IMG/VR virus record: IMGVR_UViG_3300036826_000384
Coordinates: 1 to 27,187 of that record
Direction: 5' to 3' (one strand)
Length of the DNA: 27,187 bases
From: a virus
The translations under genes and the position numbers were made by a program. Below, one piece after another: positions 7,421 through 15,232 of the stretch. How positions within the stretch are numbered: position 1 is the first letter of the stretch; each line of letters opens with the position of its first letter. The notes below the pieces were generated by a model, which worked only from the letters and a program-made list of their open reading frames with translations, made no database searches and was not told the DNA's origin.

Positions 7421-9727
7421 ATGCCGTCGGGGCGGATCGAACAACAGATTGATCTGGTCGTAAAGGGCCTGCAGGACGTCAAGGACGCCCAGAAGGCGGT
7501 CGACAAGATCGACGGCACCAAAGCCAAGGTGACGATCGACGCCGACGCGACCAAGGCGCAGCGCACCGTCAAAGACGTCCTCGCCGACGTCAAGAAGCTC
7601 GACTCGAGCGACGCCCAGATCGTGTTGGCGATCCGGGCCGCCGCGGTGGAGAAGGAACTGTCGGGGATCCTGGCTGACGTCGCCGCGCTCGACGGCGACC
7701 AGGCGACGATCGACGTCGAGTTGGCCCGGGCTGCCCAGTTGCGCGGCGACCTCGACGAGCTCGAGGGGGCGATCAAGGAGATCGACGGGACAAAGGCCAC
7801 CGTCGACATCGACACCAGCAAGGCCACGGCCGGCATGGACGACATCGGCAAGTCGGCCGACGCCGCCCGCAGCGTGAGCGCCAACGCCATCGGCAACATC
7901 ACCCAGGATCTCGGCGCGCTGGGCGGGGTCGCCGGGTCGGCCGGGGTGGCGATCGGTCAGTTCGGCGAGTACTTCGCCGACGCCATGGGGACCGGCGAAG
8001 AAAGCATCGGATCGATCGCCAAGAACTTTGTCGCGATGGCCGGCCCGCTGACGGCGGCGACGATCGGTGTCGGTCTGCTCACCGAGGCATTTCAGTCGCA
8101 GGCCAAGGCGCAGGCCGAGACCAAGGCGTTCAACAAGGAGCGCGTCGAGGCATTCACCGAGGCGCTCGAGGACGCCACGCTCACCACCCAGGAGTTGCAG
8201 AAGGCGCTGTCCACCGGCGGCGAAGGCCGCGGGATCTTCGTGCGCATCGCCGACCAGACCCACAACGTCGAGGACTCGGTCGCCAAGCTGTTCACCACCT
8301 TTCAGAAGTTCCAGAACATGGTCTCCGAGGGAACGGCCGGCTATGACCGATGGTCAGCGTCGCTGGTCGACAGCGCCAAGCGGGCGGGGGCCAGCGGCGA
8401 CCAGATCACGAAGCTCACCCGAGTCCTTGCTGACGCCCGCGACGGCACGCTCGACATCACCCAGAACCTGGCGGGGTTGGATCCCGAGTTTCGGACGATC
8501 GCCGAAGCGGCGCTCGCCTATGGCTCGGCGATCGCCGACTCCGCCCAGGGCAGCAAGGACGCAGCGTTCGATCAGCGGTTCTACGGTGCCGCCCTCGACG
8601 ACACGACCAGCAAGGTCAACGACCAGACCGACGCGGCCAAACAGTTCGCCGACCAGATGGCCCAGGTGAAGCAAGAGACCCAGGATTTCAAGGACGTCGT
8701 CGGGTCGGTCGACTGGGGCGGGGCCGCGCTGGCCGGCGGGGTCGCCGGGATGGAGGCGTTCCACAAGCAGTTCTTCGGACTCGCCGACATCGCCGCCAAC
8801 ACCGAGGAAGCCTTCGACGGGCTCGCCGAGTCGCTGAAGGACAACGGCAAGGGCTTCGACCTCAACACCGAGAAGGGACGCAACAACCAGAAGGCGTTGG
8901 AGGATCTCGCCACCGCCCTCGACACCCAGGTGGCCGCGGCGTTCGCCGACTCGGGCGGCGATCTGGACACCTTCCAGCGCAAGGTCGCCGACATCGCCGC
9001 CGCGCTCCGCGATCGTCTGACCAAGGAGATGGGTCTCTCGGGTGACGAGGCCGACGATCTCATCAGGCGCCTCGGGTTGCTGCCAGACGACGTCGAGACG
9101 CGCTACCACCTCTCACAGACCGAGGAGGCTCGTCAGAAGATCCAGCTCCTCCAGTCGTCGATCGACGCCCTGCCCAAGGACGTGCAGACGAGGGTCAACC
9201 AGCAGATCCTCGTGGGTGACTACACGGGCGCCCTGGCGACGATCCAGCACTACTACGACAACCACGACGCCCACGTCACCGTGAACGGCGAGCCCGGCAA
9301 CGTCACTGACGCGATGAACGTCATGCAGCGCCAACTCCAGGCCAAGTCGCTGACCGTGCTGGTCACACCGGTCGCCGGACAGATCGTGAGGCGCGACGCC
9401 GGTGGCGCGGTGCCGGCCGGCACCGTCGGCGTGGGCGGCGAGACCGGCCCCGAGTTCGTCACCCTCCCCGACGGCCGCCGCCTCCTGCTCACCCAGGCCA
9501 CCGTCCTGCCGGCCGGCTCGAGGGTGACCCGCCGCAGCCTGTCCGAACGGATGATCCGTTCCGGCACCTCTCCGGGCGGCACCCCGCTGTGGGCGAGCGC
9601 GTTGGCGTCGGGTCGGCCGATCAAGGTCGACGTCAAAGTGTCGGGGATGGCCGGCAACCGCTTCGAGGTCGACCGGGCCATCAAACGCTCGGTCCGTGAC
9701 GGCATCCGACTGGCAGGCAACCGATGA
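7421..9727 (+). CDS. Tape measure protein
   Basis: Determines tail length and is ejected with DNA; 768 aa. The N-terminal 150 residues are charged and helical, with two related segments (IDGTKAKVTIDADATKAQ and IDGTKATVDIDTSKATAG), as in many tape measures. A conserved-looking SANAIGNITQDLGALGG is followed by hydrophobic helices (FVAMAGPLTAATIGVGLLTE). Long helices follow. The C-terminal element GGAVPAGTVGVGGETGPEFV with LPDGRRLL is the common tape measure ending. At the usual rule of about 0.15 nm per residue the tail would be roughly 115 nm. The gene ends in an ATGA overlap with the next one. Confidence 0.9.
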   Translation: MPSGRIEQQIDLVVKGLQDVKDAQKAVDKIDGTKAKVTIDADATKAQRTVKDVLADVKKLDSSDAQIVLAIRAAAVEKELSGILADVAALDGDQATIDVELARAAQLRGDLDELEGAIKEIDGTKATVDIDTSKATAGMDDIGKSADAARSVSANAIGNITQDLGALGGVAGSAGVAIGQFGEYFADAMGTGEESIGSIAKNFVAMAGPLTAATIGVGLLTEAFQSQAKAQAETKAFNKERVEAFTEALEDATLTTQELQKALSTGGEGRGIFVRIADQTHNVEDSVAKLFTTFQKFQNMVSEGTAGYDRWSASLVDSAKRAGASGDQITKLTRVLADARDGTLDITQNLAGLDPEFRTIAEAALAYGSAIADSAQGSKDAAFDQRFYGAALDDTTSKVNDQTDAAKQFADQMAQVKQETQDFKDVVGSVDWGGAALAGGVAGMEAFHKQFFGLADIAANTEEAFDGLAESLKDNGKGFDLNTEKGRNNQKALEDLATALDTQVAAAFADSGGDLDTFQRKVADIAAALRDRLTKEMGLSGDEADDLIRRLGLLPDDVETRYHLSQTEEARQKIQLLQSSIDALPKDVQTRVNQQILVGDYTGALATIQHYYDNHDAHVTVNGEPGNVTDAMNVMQRQLQAKSLTVLVTPVAGQIVRRDAGGAVPAGTVGVGGETGPEFVTLPDGRRLLLTQATVLPAGSRVTRRSLSERMIRSGTSPGGTPLWASALASGRPIKVDVKVSGMAGNRFEVDRAIKRSVRDGIRLAGNR

Positions 9728-12138
9728 CCACACCGCGCATCGCCACCGTCCCCGGCGTTGTGCCGGTCGTGCAGATCGGGACCGGCCAAACGTACGGGCC
9801 GCAACAGAACATGGCCCGCTGGGATCTCGCCCACTGGGACGACACCGGCGACGCCCACTGGGCCGGGTCGGAGCCGTCATGGGTGGATGTCACATGCAAC
9901 GTGCGTGAGGTCCAGTCGAGGGTCGGCCATGACCGCACGTTGGACACGTGGGATGTCGGCACGGCCACGGTCACCCTGGACAACGCGGATGGGTGGGCCG
10001 ACATCATCTTGGACCCGCTCGACCCGGCATCCCTGTCGTTGCGGCCGGGCCGGGCCCTGCGATGGGGGATCGGCATCCCGGTTCCTGGCTACATCATCCC
10101 CGGCCACCCCGCCATCCCCGCCCACCTGGACCCACAGGTGGGCACCGTCACCACCGTCCAGGCCGCCGACGACCCCGCGGGCCAGTACACGGTGGTGGCC
10201 GACCCGGTGGACGCGGTGTCGTTCTGGCGTCGGTCGGGCGGCAACGTCGAAGTCGGCAAGAACACCGCCGGCGTCGCCTACAGCGGCCCGTTGGGGTCGT
10301 TGCAGTACACGGCGACGCGTCGGGCCCGGCTGGTGTTCCCCGGCGTCGCCGGCAACTACTGCTCGGTACCCGACTCGGCGCCGCTCCAGATCACCGGGGA
10401 CATCACTGTGATTATGCGGATCGCGCCCGGTGTCTGGCCACAGCCGGCGTGGGGTCCACTCATCGGCAAATGGCTCGGCGGCAATCAGGGCTTCTGGGTC
10501 GGGTTCTACTCTGACCGTCAGCTGTACTACGTGTGGTCAGAAACCGGCACGACCCAGCGGCTGCAGGCTTCCGGAGCAATGACGCTCACCGCCGGAGCGT
10601 TGACCTGGCTGGCGATCACGCATGACATCGACAACGGAGCCGGTGGCAACGATGTCCGGTTCTTCACCTCACCCGATGGCATCACCTGGACGCAGTTCGG
10701 CACGACAAAAACAGCGTCAGGCACTGCGGCTCGATACAGAGCCACGGCACCCGTGACGATCGGATCGACCGGAGTCGGTAGTCCTGGCTGGTGGAATGGC
10801 CGCATCGCACGGCTGATCGTCGCCAACGGCGTCGGCGCCGCCGGGGTCCCCGGCGGAACCGCCGTGTTGGACGTGTCGGAGAACAACGCCGGCACGATGA
10901 CCGACGCCACCCACTTCACCGCCACCACCGGCCAGACCGTCACCGTCACCCAAACCGCCGGCAACACCATCGTCCAACCACAGGCCGACCAACTCGTGTG
11001 GCGGTTCGACGCCGCCGACTACCCCGGCACCGGACTCACCTACACCGACCCCCGCAGCCGCACCTGGACCCTGTCGACGGCCGGCGTGATCGTCCCGCTG
11101 GTGCCGGCCGTCCCCGACGTCATCGTCCCTGCCAGGCTCGACGTCACATGGCGGTTCCGCGGGTTCATCGACACCCAACGCGCCGCCTACCAAGGACCCC
11201 GCGCCGACAACGACACCGTCATCCTCGACGCCGTCGACGCATTGGGTGAGGTCGGCCGGGTCCGCCTCGGCAAAGCCGACCCGCCGGTCGGCGCCGGCGA
11301 CACCGTCCACGACCGCCTCAACCGCATCTTGGACGCCGCCGCCTGGCGACCCGAATGGCGCAACCTGGCTCCCAACAACGTGCCGCTGTTGGCCACCGAC
11401 ATGGACGGCCAAACCATCGACCTGCTCTCCGCGGCGTCCGATTCGGCCGGCGGCGCCACCTTCGGCGACTACCAGGGCCGGGTCGCGTTCCGGGGCCGCG
11501 ACTGGCAGACCTGGATCCCCGGCACCGACCCCGACGTGGTGATCGGCAACGTCGCCCCAGCCACGGTGTGCCCGTCCAGCATCGACGTCGTGTTCCCACG
11601 GGCCGGCACCACCACCCGCGCCCTCGTCAACTACGACGGCGCCGACGGCGCCCCGATCCAACTCGACGACTGGGACGCCCAGTTGCTGTACGGCGTCGAG
11701 ACCGCCCCCGAACGCCTCGATTTGCAGACCGCCGACCCGTGGCAGCTCGACACCCTCGCCACCCGCCTGTTGGAGACCCGCGGCGTGTCGACGATGCCCC
11801 GGGTCCAATCGTTGAGCCTCGACGCCGGCCGCGACGAAGCGACGATGCAAGCGATGCTGTCGGCCGACCCGCAGTTGCCGTCGCGTTGGCGGCTGCTCGT
11901 CGAGCGGGCCGGCCGCCCCCTGTTGGACCGGATGCTGTTGGTGACCGCCGTCGACCACAGCTGGGATCCGCACGGCTGGACGTGTTCGATCACGTTGGAC
12001 GACGCCGAGCCGTGGGCGGCGGCCGGGGGCCGTTGGGACGGCGCCTACTGGGACGCCACCACCTGGACCGCCACCACCGTCGAGCTCCTCGCCGAAGCCG
12101 AAGCGATGCTCGCCGAACTGCGAGAGGCGACCGCATGA
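9724..12138 (+). CDS. Large minor tail protein with LamG-like domain
   Basis: An 804-aa tail tip protein. Residues 1 to about 190 carry W-rich repeats (RWDLAHWDDTGDAHWAG) and VGHDRTLDTWDVGTATVTLD, followed by NADG. This is the style of actinophage distal-tail/minor tail proteins that start the tip after the tape measure. Residues of about 195-400 form a laminin-G/concanavalin-like jelly roll (LVFPGVAGNYCSVPD, LTWLAITHDIDNGAGGNDVR, WWNGRIARLIV). The DNA of this part (about 10,380-10,800) is visibly less GC-rich than its flanks, as if exchanged. The remainder returns to tail-type sequence (IDTQRAAYQGPRADNDTVIL) and ends with another WDGAYWDATTW repeat. Likely role: tail tip and carbohydrate recognition on the host wall. 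Confidence 0.82.
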   Translation: MTTPRIATVPGVVPVVQIGTGQTYGPQQNMARWDLAHWDDTGDAHWAGSEPSWVDVTCNVREVQSRVGHDRTLDTWDVGTATVTLDNADGWADIILDPLDPASLSLRPGRALRWGIGIPVPGYIIPGHPAIPAHLDPQVGTVTTVQAADDPAGQYTVVADPVDAVSFWRRSGGNVEVGKNTAGVAYSGPLGSLQYTATRRARLVFPGVAGNYCSVPDSAPLQITGDITVIMRIAPGVWPQPAWGPLIGKWLGGNQGFWVGFYSDRQLYYVWSETGTTQRLQASGAMTLTAGALTWLAITHDIDNGAGGNDVRFFTSPDGITWTQFGTTKTASGTAARYRATAPVTIGSTGVGSPGWWNGRIARLIVANGVGAAGVPGGTAVLDVSENNAGTMTDATHFTATTGQTVTVTQTAGNTIVQPQADQLVWRFDAADYPGTGLTYTDPRSRTWTLSTAGVIVPLVPAVPDVIVPARLDVTWRFRGFIDTQRAAYQGPRADNDTVILDAVDALGEVGRVRLGKADPPVGAGDTVHDRLNRILDAAAWRPEWRNLAPNNVPLLATDMDGQTIDLLSAASDSAGGATFGDYQGRVAFRGRDWQTWIPGTDPDVVIGNVAPATVCPSSIDVVFPRAGTTTRALVNYDGADGAPIQLDDWDAQLLYGVETAPERLDLQTADPWQLDTLATRLLETRGVSTMPRVQSLSLDAGRDEATMQAMLSADPQLPSRWRLLVERAGRPLLDRMLLVTAVDHSWDPHGWTCSITLDDAEPWAAAGGRWDGAYWDATTWTATTVELLAEAEAMLAELREATA

Positions 12139-12710
12139 CCGACACCGCCACCGCCACCAGCGACTTGGAGGCCCGCCTCGTCGCGCTCGTCGCCCGGCTC
12201 GAAACCCTCTCCGGGATCGAAACGGCCGCGCCGATGTCGATCACCGGGCTCCCCCCGCACGTCGCCGCCGGCGAACTCATCACCTCGGCGTGGGGTAACG
12301 CCGTCGTCGACTCGCTCACCAAACTCGACGACGCCCTCACCACCCAGCAACTGCTTGCCATCACCACCGGCCAGGCCGTCGCCGCCGGCGCCGTCGCCAC
12401 CATCAGCTTCACCGACGTGGCGGGCGAGTTCGGGGCGGGCCCGACCACGTTCGGGTTCCCGGTGACCGGCAACTACGTCGTGTCGTTCTCCGCCAACGGG
12501 GTGGCCGCCACGGCCAGCAACGACCTCGTCGTGACAGCGGCCGGGACCCCCTATCAGGGCGGCATCCTGCCCGGCAAAGTAGCCGGGGTCGTCGCCTTCG
12601 CCAACCTGTTCCAAGCCGGCCAGCAACTGTCGTGCTCCGTGTACAACGCCAACTCGGTCGCCGTCAACTTCACCGCCAGCCTCTACGCGCTGCGCCTGTC
12701 GGTCACCTAA
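12135..12710 (+). CDS. Tail tip or fibre protein with C1q-like C-terminus
   Basis: A 191-aa protein overlapping the previous gene as ATGA. The N-terminus is a short helix (DLEARLVALVARLETL). ITSAWGNAVVDSLTKLDDAL follows, a motif common in phage tip proteins. The C-terminal 100 residues (FTDVAGEFGAGPTTFGFPVT, GNYVVSFSANG, LSCSVYNANSVAVNFTASLY) read as a beta jelly roll resembling C1q/TNF-type trimeric receptor-binding heads. Together with the LamG domain upstream it probably forms the adsorption apparatus. The fold call is by eye from strand pattern and Gly/aromatic spacing. Confidence 0.68.
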   Translation: MTDTATATSDLEARLVALVARLETLSGIETAAPMSITGLPPHVAAGELITSAWGNAVVDSLTKLDDALTTQQLLAITTGQAVAAGAVATISFTDVAGEFGAGPTTFGFPVTGNYVVSFSANGVAATASNDLVVTAAGTPYQGGILPGKVAGVVAFANLFQAGQQLSCSVYNANSVAVNFTASLYALRLSVT

Positions 12711-12720
12711 GGAGGCCCTC

Positions 12721-13026
12721 ATGTCGTTCAACACCCTCGACACCGCATCCAAGGACCCCGGTCTGCAGAACCGCACGATCGCCTGCGTGCAGTCCGAAGC
12801 CCACCGCAACCCGGCCGTCGCCGACACCGCCTACGCCGAAAAGGTGACTGCCAACCCGGCCGAAGGCGTACAACTCGTCTGGCCGGTGGCGCTCAACACC
12901 GAAGCCGAGTACGCGTCGGCGTTGGCGTCGGGGGTGCCGAACCCGGGCTCGGACGAATCGGTGATCACCGACTCGATGATCCTGTCCGCCGTTCAAGCCT
13001 CCTGGCCTCCCGACCCCACACCATGA
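12721..13026 (+). CDS. Small tail-region protein of unknown function
   Basis: A 101-aa protein with a strong AAGGAGG ribosome site 6 nt before ATG 12721. MSFNTLDTASKDPGLQNRTI followed by ACVQSEAHRNP resembles small actinophage proteins that lie between tail fibre and lysin genes and whose function is unknown. No membrane segment, signal peptide or catalytic motif is seen. The strong ribosome site implies substantial expression, so a structural or chaperone role in the tail tip is possible. Confidence 0.68.
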   Translation: MSFNTLDTASKDPGLQNRTIACVQSEAHRNPAVADTAYAEKVTANPAEGVQLVWPVALNTEAEYASALASGVPNPGSDESVITDSMILSAVQASWPPDPTP

Positions 13027-13038
13027 GGAGGTGAAACC

Positions 13039-13104
13039 GTGAGCGACGAACCGACCCAGCCGACCGAACCCGAACCGGAACCGGAACCCGAAGGCGAGGA
13101 CTGA
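13039..13104 (+). CDS. 21-aa Pro/Glu-repeat acidic peptide
   Basis: GTG 13039 follows a perfect AGGAGGTG ribosome site (13026-13033) at ideal spacing. The frame encodes only 21 residues, with an EPEPEPEPE core between MSDEPTQPT and GED, and stops immediately before ATG 13105. No other start could use this ribosome site. The peptide is entirely polar and probably extended and disordered. It may be functional, or it may chiefly keep ribosomes loaded for translation of the next small gene. Unrecognised; too short for ordinary gene callers. Confidence 0.6.
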   Translation: MSDEPTQPTEPEPEPEPEGED

Positions 13105-13257
13105 ATGTCTGACACCGGCAGCTTCGACGACTTCGAAGACGACGGCCCCGACGACGCTCGGGCCGTCGACACCTACATGGCCGAGGTCGCCGAAGCCGCC
13201 GCCGCCTTCGAAGTCCCGATCCTCGAGCCCGGCACCCCTGACGAGTCCGCGCCGTGA
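13105..13257 (+). CDS. 50-aa acidic protein before the lysin
   Basis: ATG 13105 begins at the base after the preceding TGA, and the TGA at 13255-13257 overlaps the lysin start as GTGA. The protein is Asp/Glu-rich (FDDFEDDGPDDARAVDTYMA) with one helix (AEVAEAAAAFEVPIL). No family recognised. The tight packing between the 21-aa peptide and the amidase argues that the frame is translated. Confidence 0.6.
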   Translation: MSDTGSFDDFEDDGPDDARAVDTYMAEVAEAAAAFEVPILEPGTPDESAP

Positions 13258-14141
13258 GCTACGTCTGGTCGACCTGGATGGCCGACGCCCTGCGCGCCGA
13301 CCCGTGGCTCGCCCCCCGCGTCATCGAACGGACTGGCTGGCAGAGCTTCGGGCGGCCACCATCCGACTTCTCGTACAACCCGTCGGGGCTGATCGACCAT
13401 CACACCGCCTGCTGCATCGGCAACGGGCACGACCCACAGTCCTGCGTCAACGGGATCGTCGCCGGCAACTCCTCCGCGCCCGGCCCGATCGCCCAGCTGC
13501 TCGGCACCTGGACCCCGCCCGGCACGAGATGGAACGGCAACAACCCGGACCCGCGTGTCGTCATCATCGCTGCCGGGCGCTGCAACCATGCCGGCGACGG
13601 CGCCTACCCGTGGGGCGCCCCATCCGGCAACGGCTCGGCGATCGGCATCGAATGGTGCGGGCCGCCGCCCGGGGCGTGGCCCGACATCATCATCGAGGCC
13701 CGCGAACGGGTGTCGGCCGCCCTGTTGGCCCACTGTGGCTGGACCACCCGCCAGCTGACCACCCACAACGAGTACGTGGCCCCGGTCCGCCCGGGCGACA
13801 AGATCGACCCGTCAGGCTCCTACTGCGGCCAGCCGACGCTGGCCCAGATGACCCCGTGGAACGCGTCGACGTGGCGGGCCCGCGTCGACGCCCGCCTCAC
13901 CCCACCCGAGGACGACGACATGACACAAGAACAGTTCGACGCGCTCATCTCCCGGCTCGACACCATCGCCTACTGCATTGCCGGCAACTCCCAGACCGGT
14001 CAGGCCGGTGTCGCCCAACAACTCGAGGCCCTGTCGACCCAGTCGGCCGACATCCTCGACTCGATCGTCGGCAACTCCCAGACCGGCAGCCCCGGCGTGT
14101 GGCAACGCCTCGACGCCATCGCCACCAACCTGCCGTCATGA
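13254..14141 (+). CDS. Endolysin, N-acetylmuramoyl-L-alanine amidase (amidase_2/PGRP type)
   Basis: Cuts the amide bond between muramic acid and the stem peptide to burst the host at the end of infection. 295 aa from GTG 13254. The zinc-amidase pattern is clear: GLIDHHTACC (His49/His50), VIIAAGRCNHAGDGAYPWG, GIEWCG, LTTHNEYVAP (His171) and GDKIDPSG (Asp185). From about residue 224 comes a non-catalytic tail with two copies of a GNSQTGxxGVxQxL(E/D)A unit, which looks like a small oligomerisation or wall-binding module. No signal peptide is visible, so release should depend on the membrane proteins encoded just downstream. Confidence 0.88.
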   Translation: MSYVWSTWMADALRADPWLAPRVIERTGWQSFGRPPSDFSYNPSGLIDHHTACCIGNGHDPQSCVNGIVAGNSSAPGPIAQLLGTWTPPGTRWNGNNPDPRVVIIAAGRCNHAGDGAYPWGAPSGNGSAIGIEWCGPPPGAWPDIIIEARERVSAALLAHCGWTTRQLTTHNEYVAPVRPGDKIDPSGSYCGQPTLAQMTPWNASTWRARVDARLTPPEDDDMTQEQFDALISRLDTIAYCIAGNSQTGQAGVAQQLEALSTQSADILDSIVGNSQTGSPGVWQRLDAIATNLPS

Positions 14142-14308
14142 TCGCCGACATCGCCGCCGGCCACCACGCCACGGCCGACGTGCTCTTTCTGATCGCCACC
14201 GTTCTGTTCGCCGTCGCCGCCGCGTTGGCGGCGCTCAGACGCCCCGAAACGGGGATTCTGGTGCCCGGCGGTCTCGCACTGCTCGCCGTGGCCTGGCTCA
14301 TCCTGTAG
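14138..14308 (+). CDS. Small membrane protein, holin candidate 1
   Basis: A 56-aa protein overlapping the lysin stop as ATGA. Two hydrophobic segments, VLFLIATVLFAVAAALAAL and GILVPGGLALLAVAWLIL, are joined by a short basic turn (RRPETG). Two-helix hairpin proteins next to the lysin are typical holins, or partners that tune lysis timing. The ATGA overlap suggests translation coupled to lysin. Which of the three membrane proteins here is the actual holin cannot be told by sequence. Confidence 0.7.
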   Translation: MIADIAAGHHATADVLFLIATVLFAVAAALAALRRPETGILVPGGLALLAVAWLIL

Positions 14309-14324
14309 CGCCCTCCAGGCATCA

Positions 14325-14582
14325 TTGGGCATCGTGGTGTCGCTGCGGAACCGCTCCACCACCGACTTGGTCGTGCTCGCGATCATCGCCATCGTCGGCG
14401 TGATCCTCATCCTCACCTCGGTCGGCGTGATGCTGGTGGAGATCTTCCATCCCGAGGTCGACACCGACCCGATCATCGAAGCCGAATCGGAGATCCTCGC
14501 CGTCTTGGTCGGCGCCCTCGTCGGGTTCGTCGGCGGCCGCCACGCCGGACGCAGCGAAGTCGAAGACGAACGCGATGGGTGA
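14325..14582 (+). CDS. Small membrane protein, holin candidate 2
   Basis: About 85 aa. A long hydrophobic segment, LVVLAIIAIVGVILILTSVG, is followed by an acidic loop and a second segment, ILAVLVGALVGFVGG. The C-terminus is charged. This is the layout of small two-helix actinophage holins. The start is uncertain: TTG 14325 is used, and GTG 14334 or GTG 14337 would remove three or four residues. No strong ribosome site is visible. The stop lies inside the next gene. Confidence 0.68.
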   Translation: MGIVVSLRNRSTTDLVVLAIIAIVGVILILTSVGVMLVEIFHPEVDTDPIIEAESEILAVLVGALVGFVGGRHAGRSEVEDERDG

Positions 14583-14814
14583 CGAACCGGCGGCGGTGAA
14601 GATCGCCGCCCTCGTCTGCCTCACCGTCGTCGTGTGCTTCGCCATCGCCGGCATCACCGCCGTGTCGCTGGCCACCGACCGCGACGTCCACTACGCCGAA
14701 GGGTTGACGTTCGGCGGCGCCGTCTTCCTCGCCCTGCTGGGCGGGGTGTCGTTCGTCGGGCTGCGGCGCCGGCGCCGCTGGCGCATCGAACGCGACGACA
14801 CCGACGACAACTAG
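14575..14814 (+). CDS. Small membrane protein, holin candidate 3
   Basis: A 79-aa protein starting 8 nt before the previous stop. Two hydrophobic segments (ALVCLTVVVCFAIAGITAVS and LTFGGAVFLALLGGVSFVGL) precede a strongly basic cytosolic end (RRRRRWRIER) and an acidic tip. Basic tails of this kind are usual for holins and set topology. It is the last gene of the rightward late block and is followed by a strong hairpin. Confidence 0.68.
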   Translation: MGDEPAAVKIAALVCLTVVVCFAIAGITAVSLATDRDVHYAEGLTFGGAVFLALLGGVSFVGLRRRRRWRIERDDTDDN

Positions 14815-14834
14815 CCTCGCTTTCCTCGTGCACT

Positions 14835-14877
14835 GCTGGAACCGGTTTCGGTTTCGCGGCCTTTGGCCGGTTCCAGC
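14835..14877. terminator. Bidirectional hairpin between late genes and lysogeny genes
   Basis: An 11-bp perfect inverted repeat, GCTGGAACCGG (14835-14845) with CCGGTTCCAGC (14867-14877), encloses a 21-nt loop that itself contains GGCC-TTT-GGCC. It sits between two convergent transcription units, so it probably terminates both. There is no long U tract. High-GC actinobacterial terminators often lack one. Confidence 0.75.
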
Positions 14878-14893
14878 GGGGCCGTTGGCGGGG

Positions 14894-15232
14894 TCAGAGC
14901 AGATGCGATGGCTGCCCGCCCGGGCGGCGGGCGCTCGCCCCCGGATACCGTTTGGCGGCCGCCTGCGCGCTGATGTCCAGCGCGGCGCCGATCTCCTTGT
15001 ACGACGCCTCCTCGGCGGCCAGCAGATGGCGGGCCATCGCGTTGATGGCGGCGCCGGTTTCGGCCAGATGCCGGGCGGCGGCGGCAAGCTCGGCGAGACC
15101 GCCGTCACCTTCCACGGTGCGGCGGGCTGCGGCCCGTATCAGCCGGTCGGCGGCCCCGAGGGAGTCCAGTACCGGACGGCGGCCGTCGACCGGTGCGGCG
15201 TCAACCGCGGTTGACGCCGGTTGGACGCTCAC
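14894..15232 (-). CDS. Small HTH protein downstream of integrase
   Basis: A 112-aa protein whose GTG start overlaps the integrase stop as GTGA. The N-terminal half is helical. The C-terminal part, YKEIGAALDISAQAAAKRYP, reads as a helix-turn-helix of the kind seen in small regulators (E-I-G-A-L-x-x-S-x-Q-A). Co-transcription with integrase suggests an excision or directionality factor, or a regulator of integration. The family is not certain. A 24-bp perfect palindrome lies inside its first codons and could be its own operator. A longer open frame continues upstream across the integrase gene, but that part is antiparallel noise. Confidence 0.7.
   Translation of the reverse strand: MSVQPASTAVDAAPVDGRRPVLDSLGAADRLIRAAARRTVEGDGGLAELAAAARHLAETGAAINAMARHLLAAEEASYKEIGAALDISAQAAAKRYPGASARRPGGQPSHLL
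15196..15219. promoter_or_regulatory. 24-bp perfect palindrome in the start region of the HTH gene
   Basis: Positions 15196-15219 read identically on both strands, with the centre at CCGCGG and the half-site CGGCGTCAACCG. It lies about 15 codons into the HTH gene and next to the integrase 3' end. An operator for the HTH protein or part of a recombination site near int are possible. No protein is assigned by sequence. Confidence 0.6.

Noticed and set aside
9113-9880. Reverse-strand frames beneath the tape measure and minor tail genes
   Set aside because: Antisense frames are expected in high-GC DNA. The forward genes have known domains and proper overlaps.
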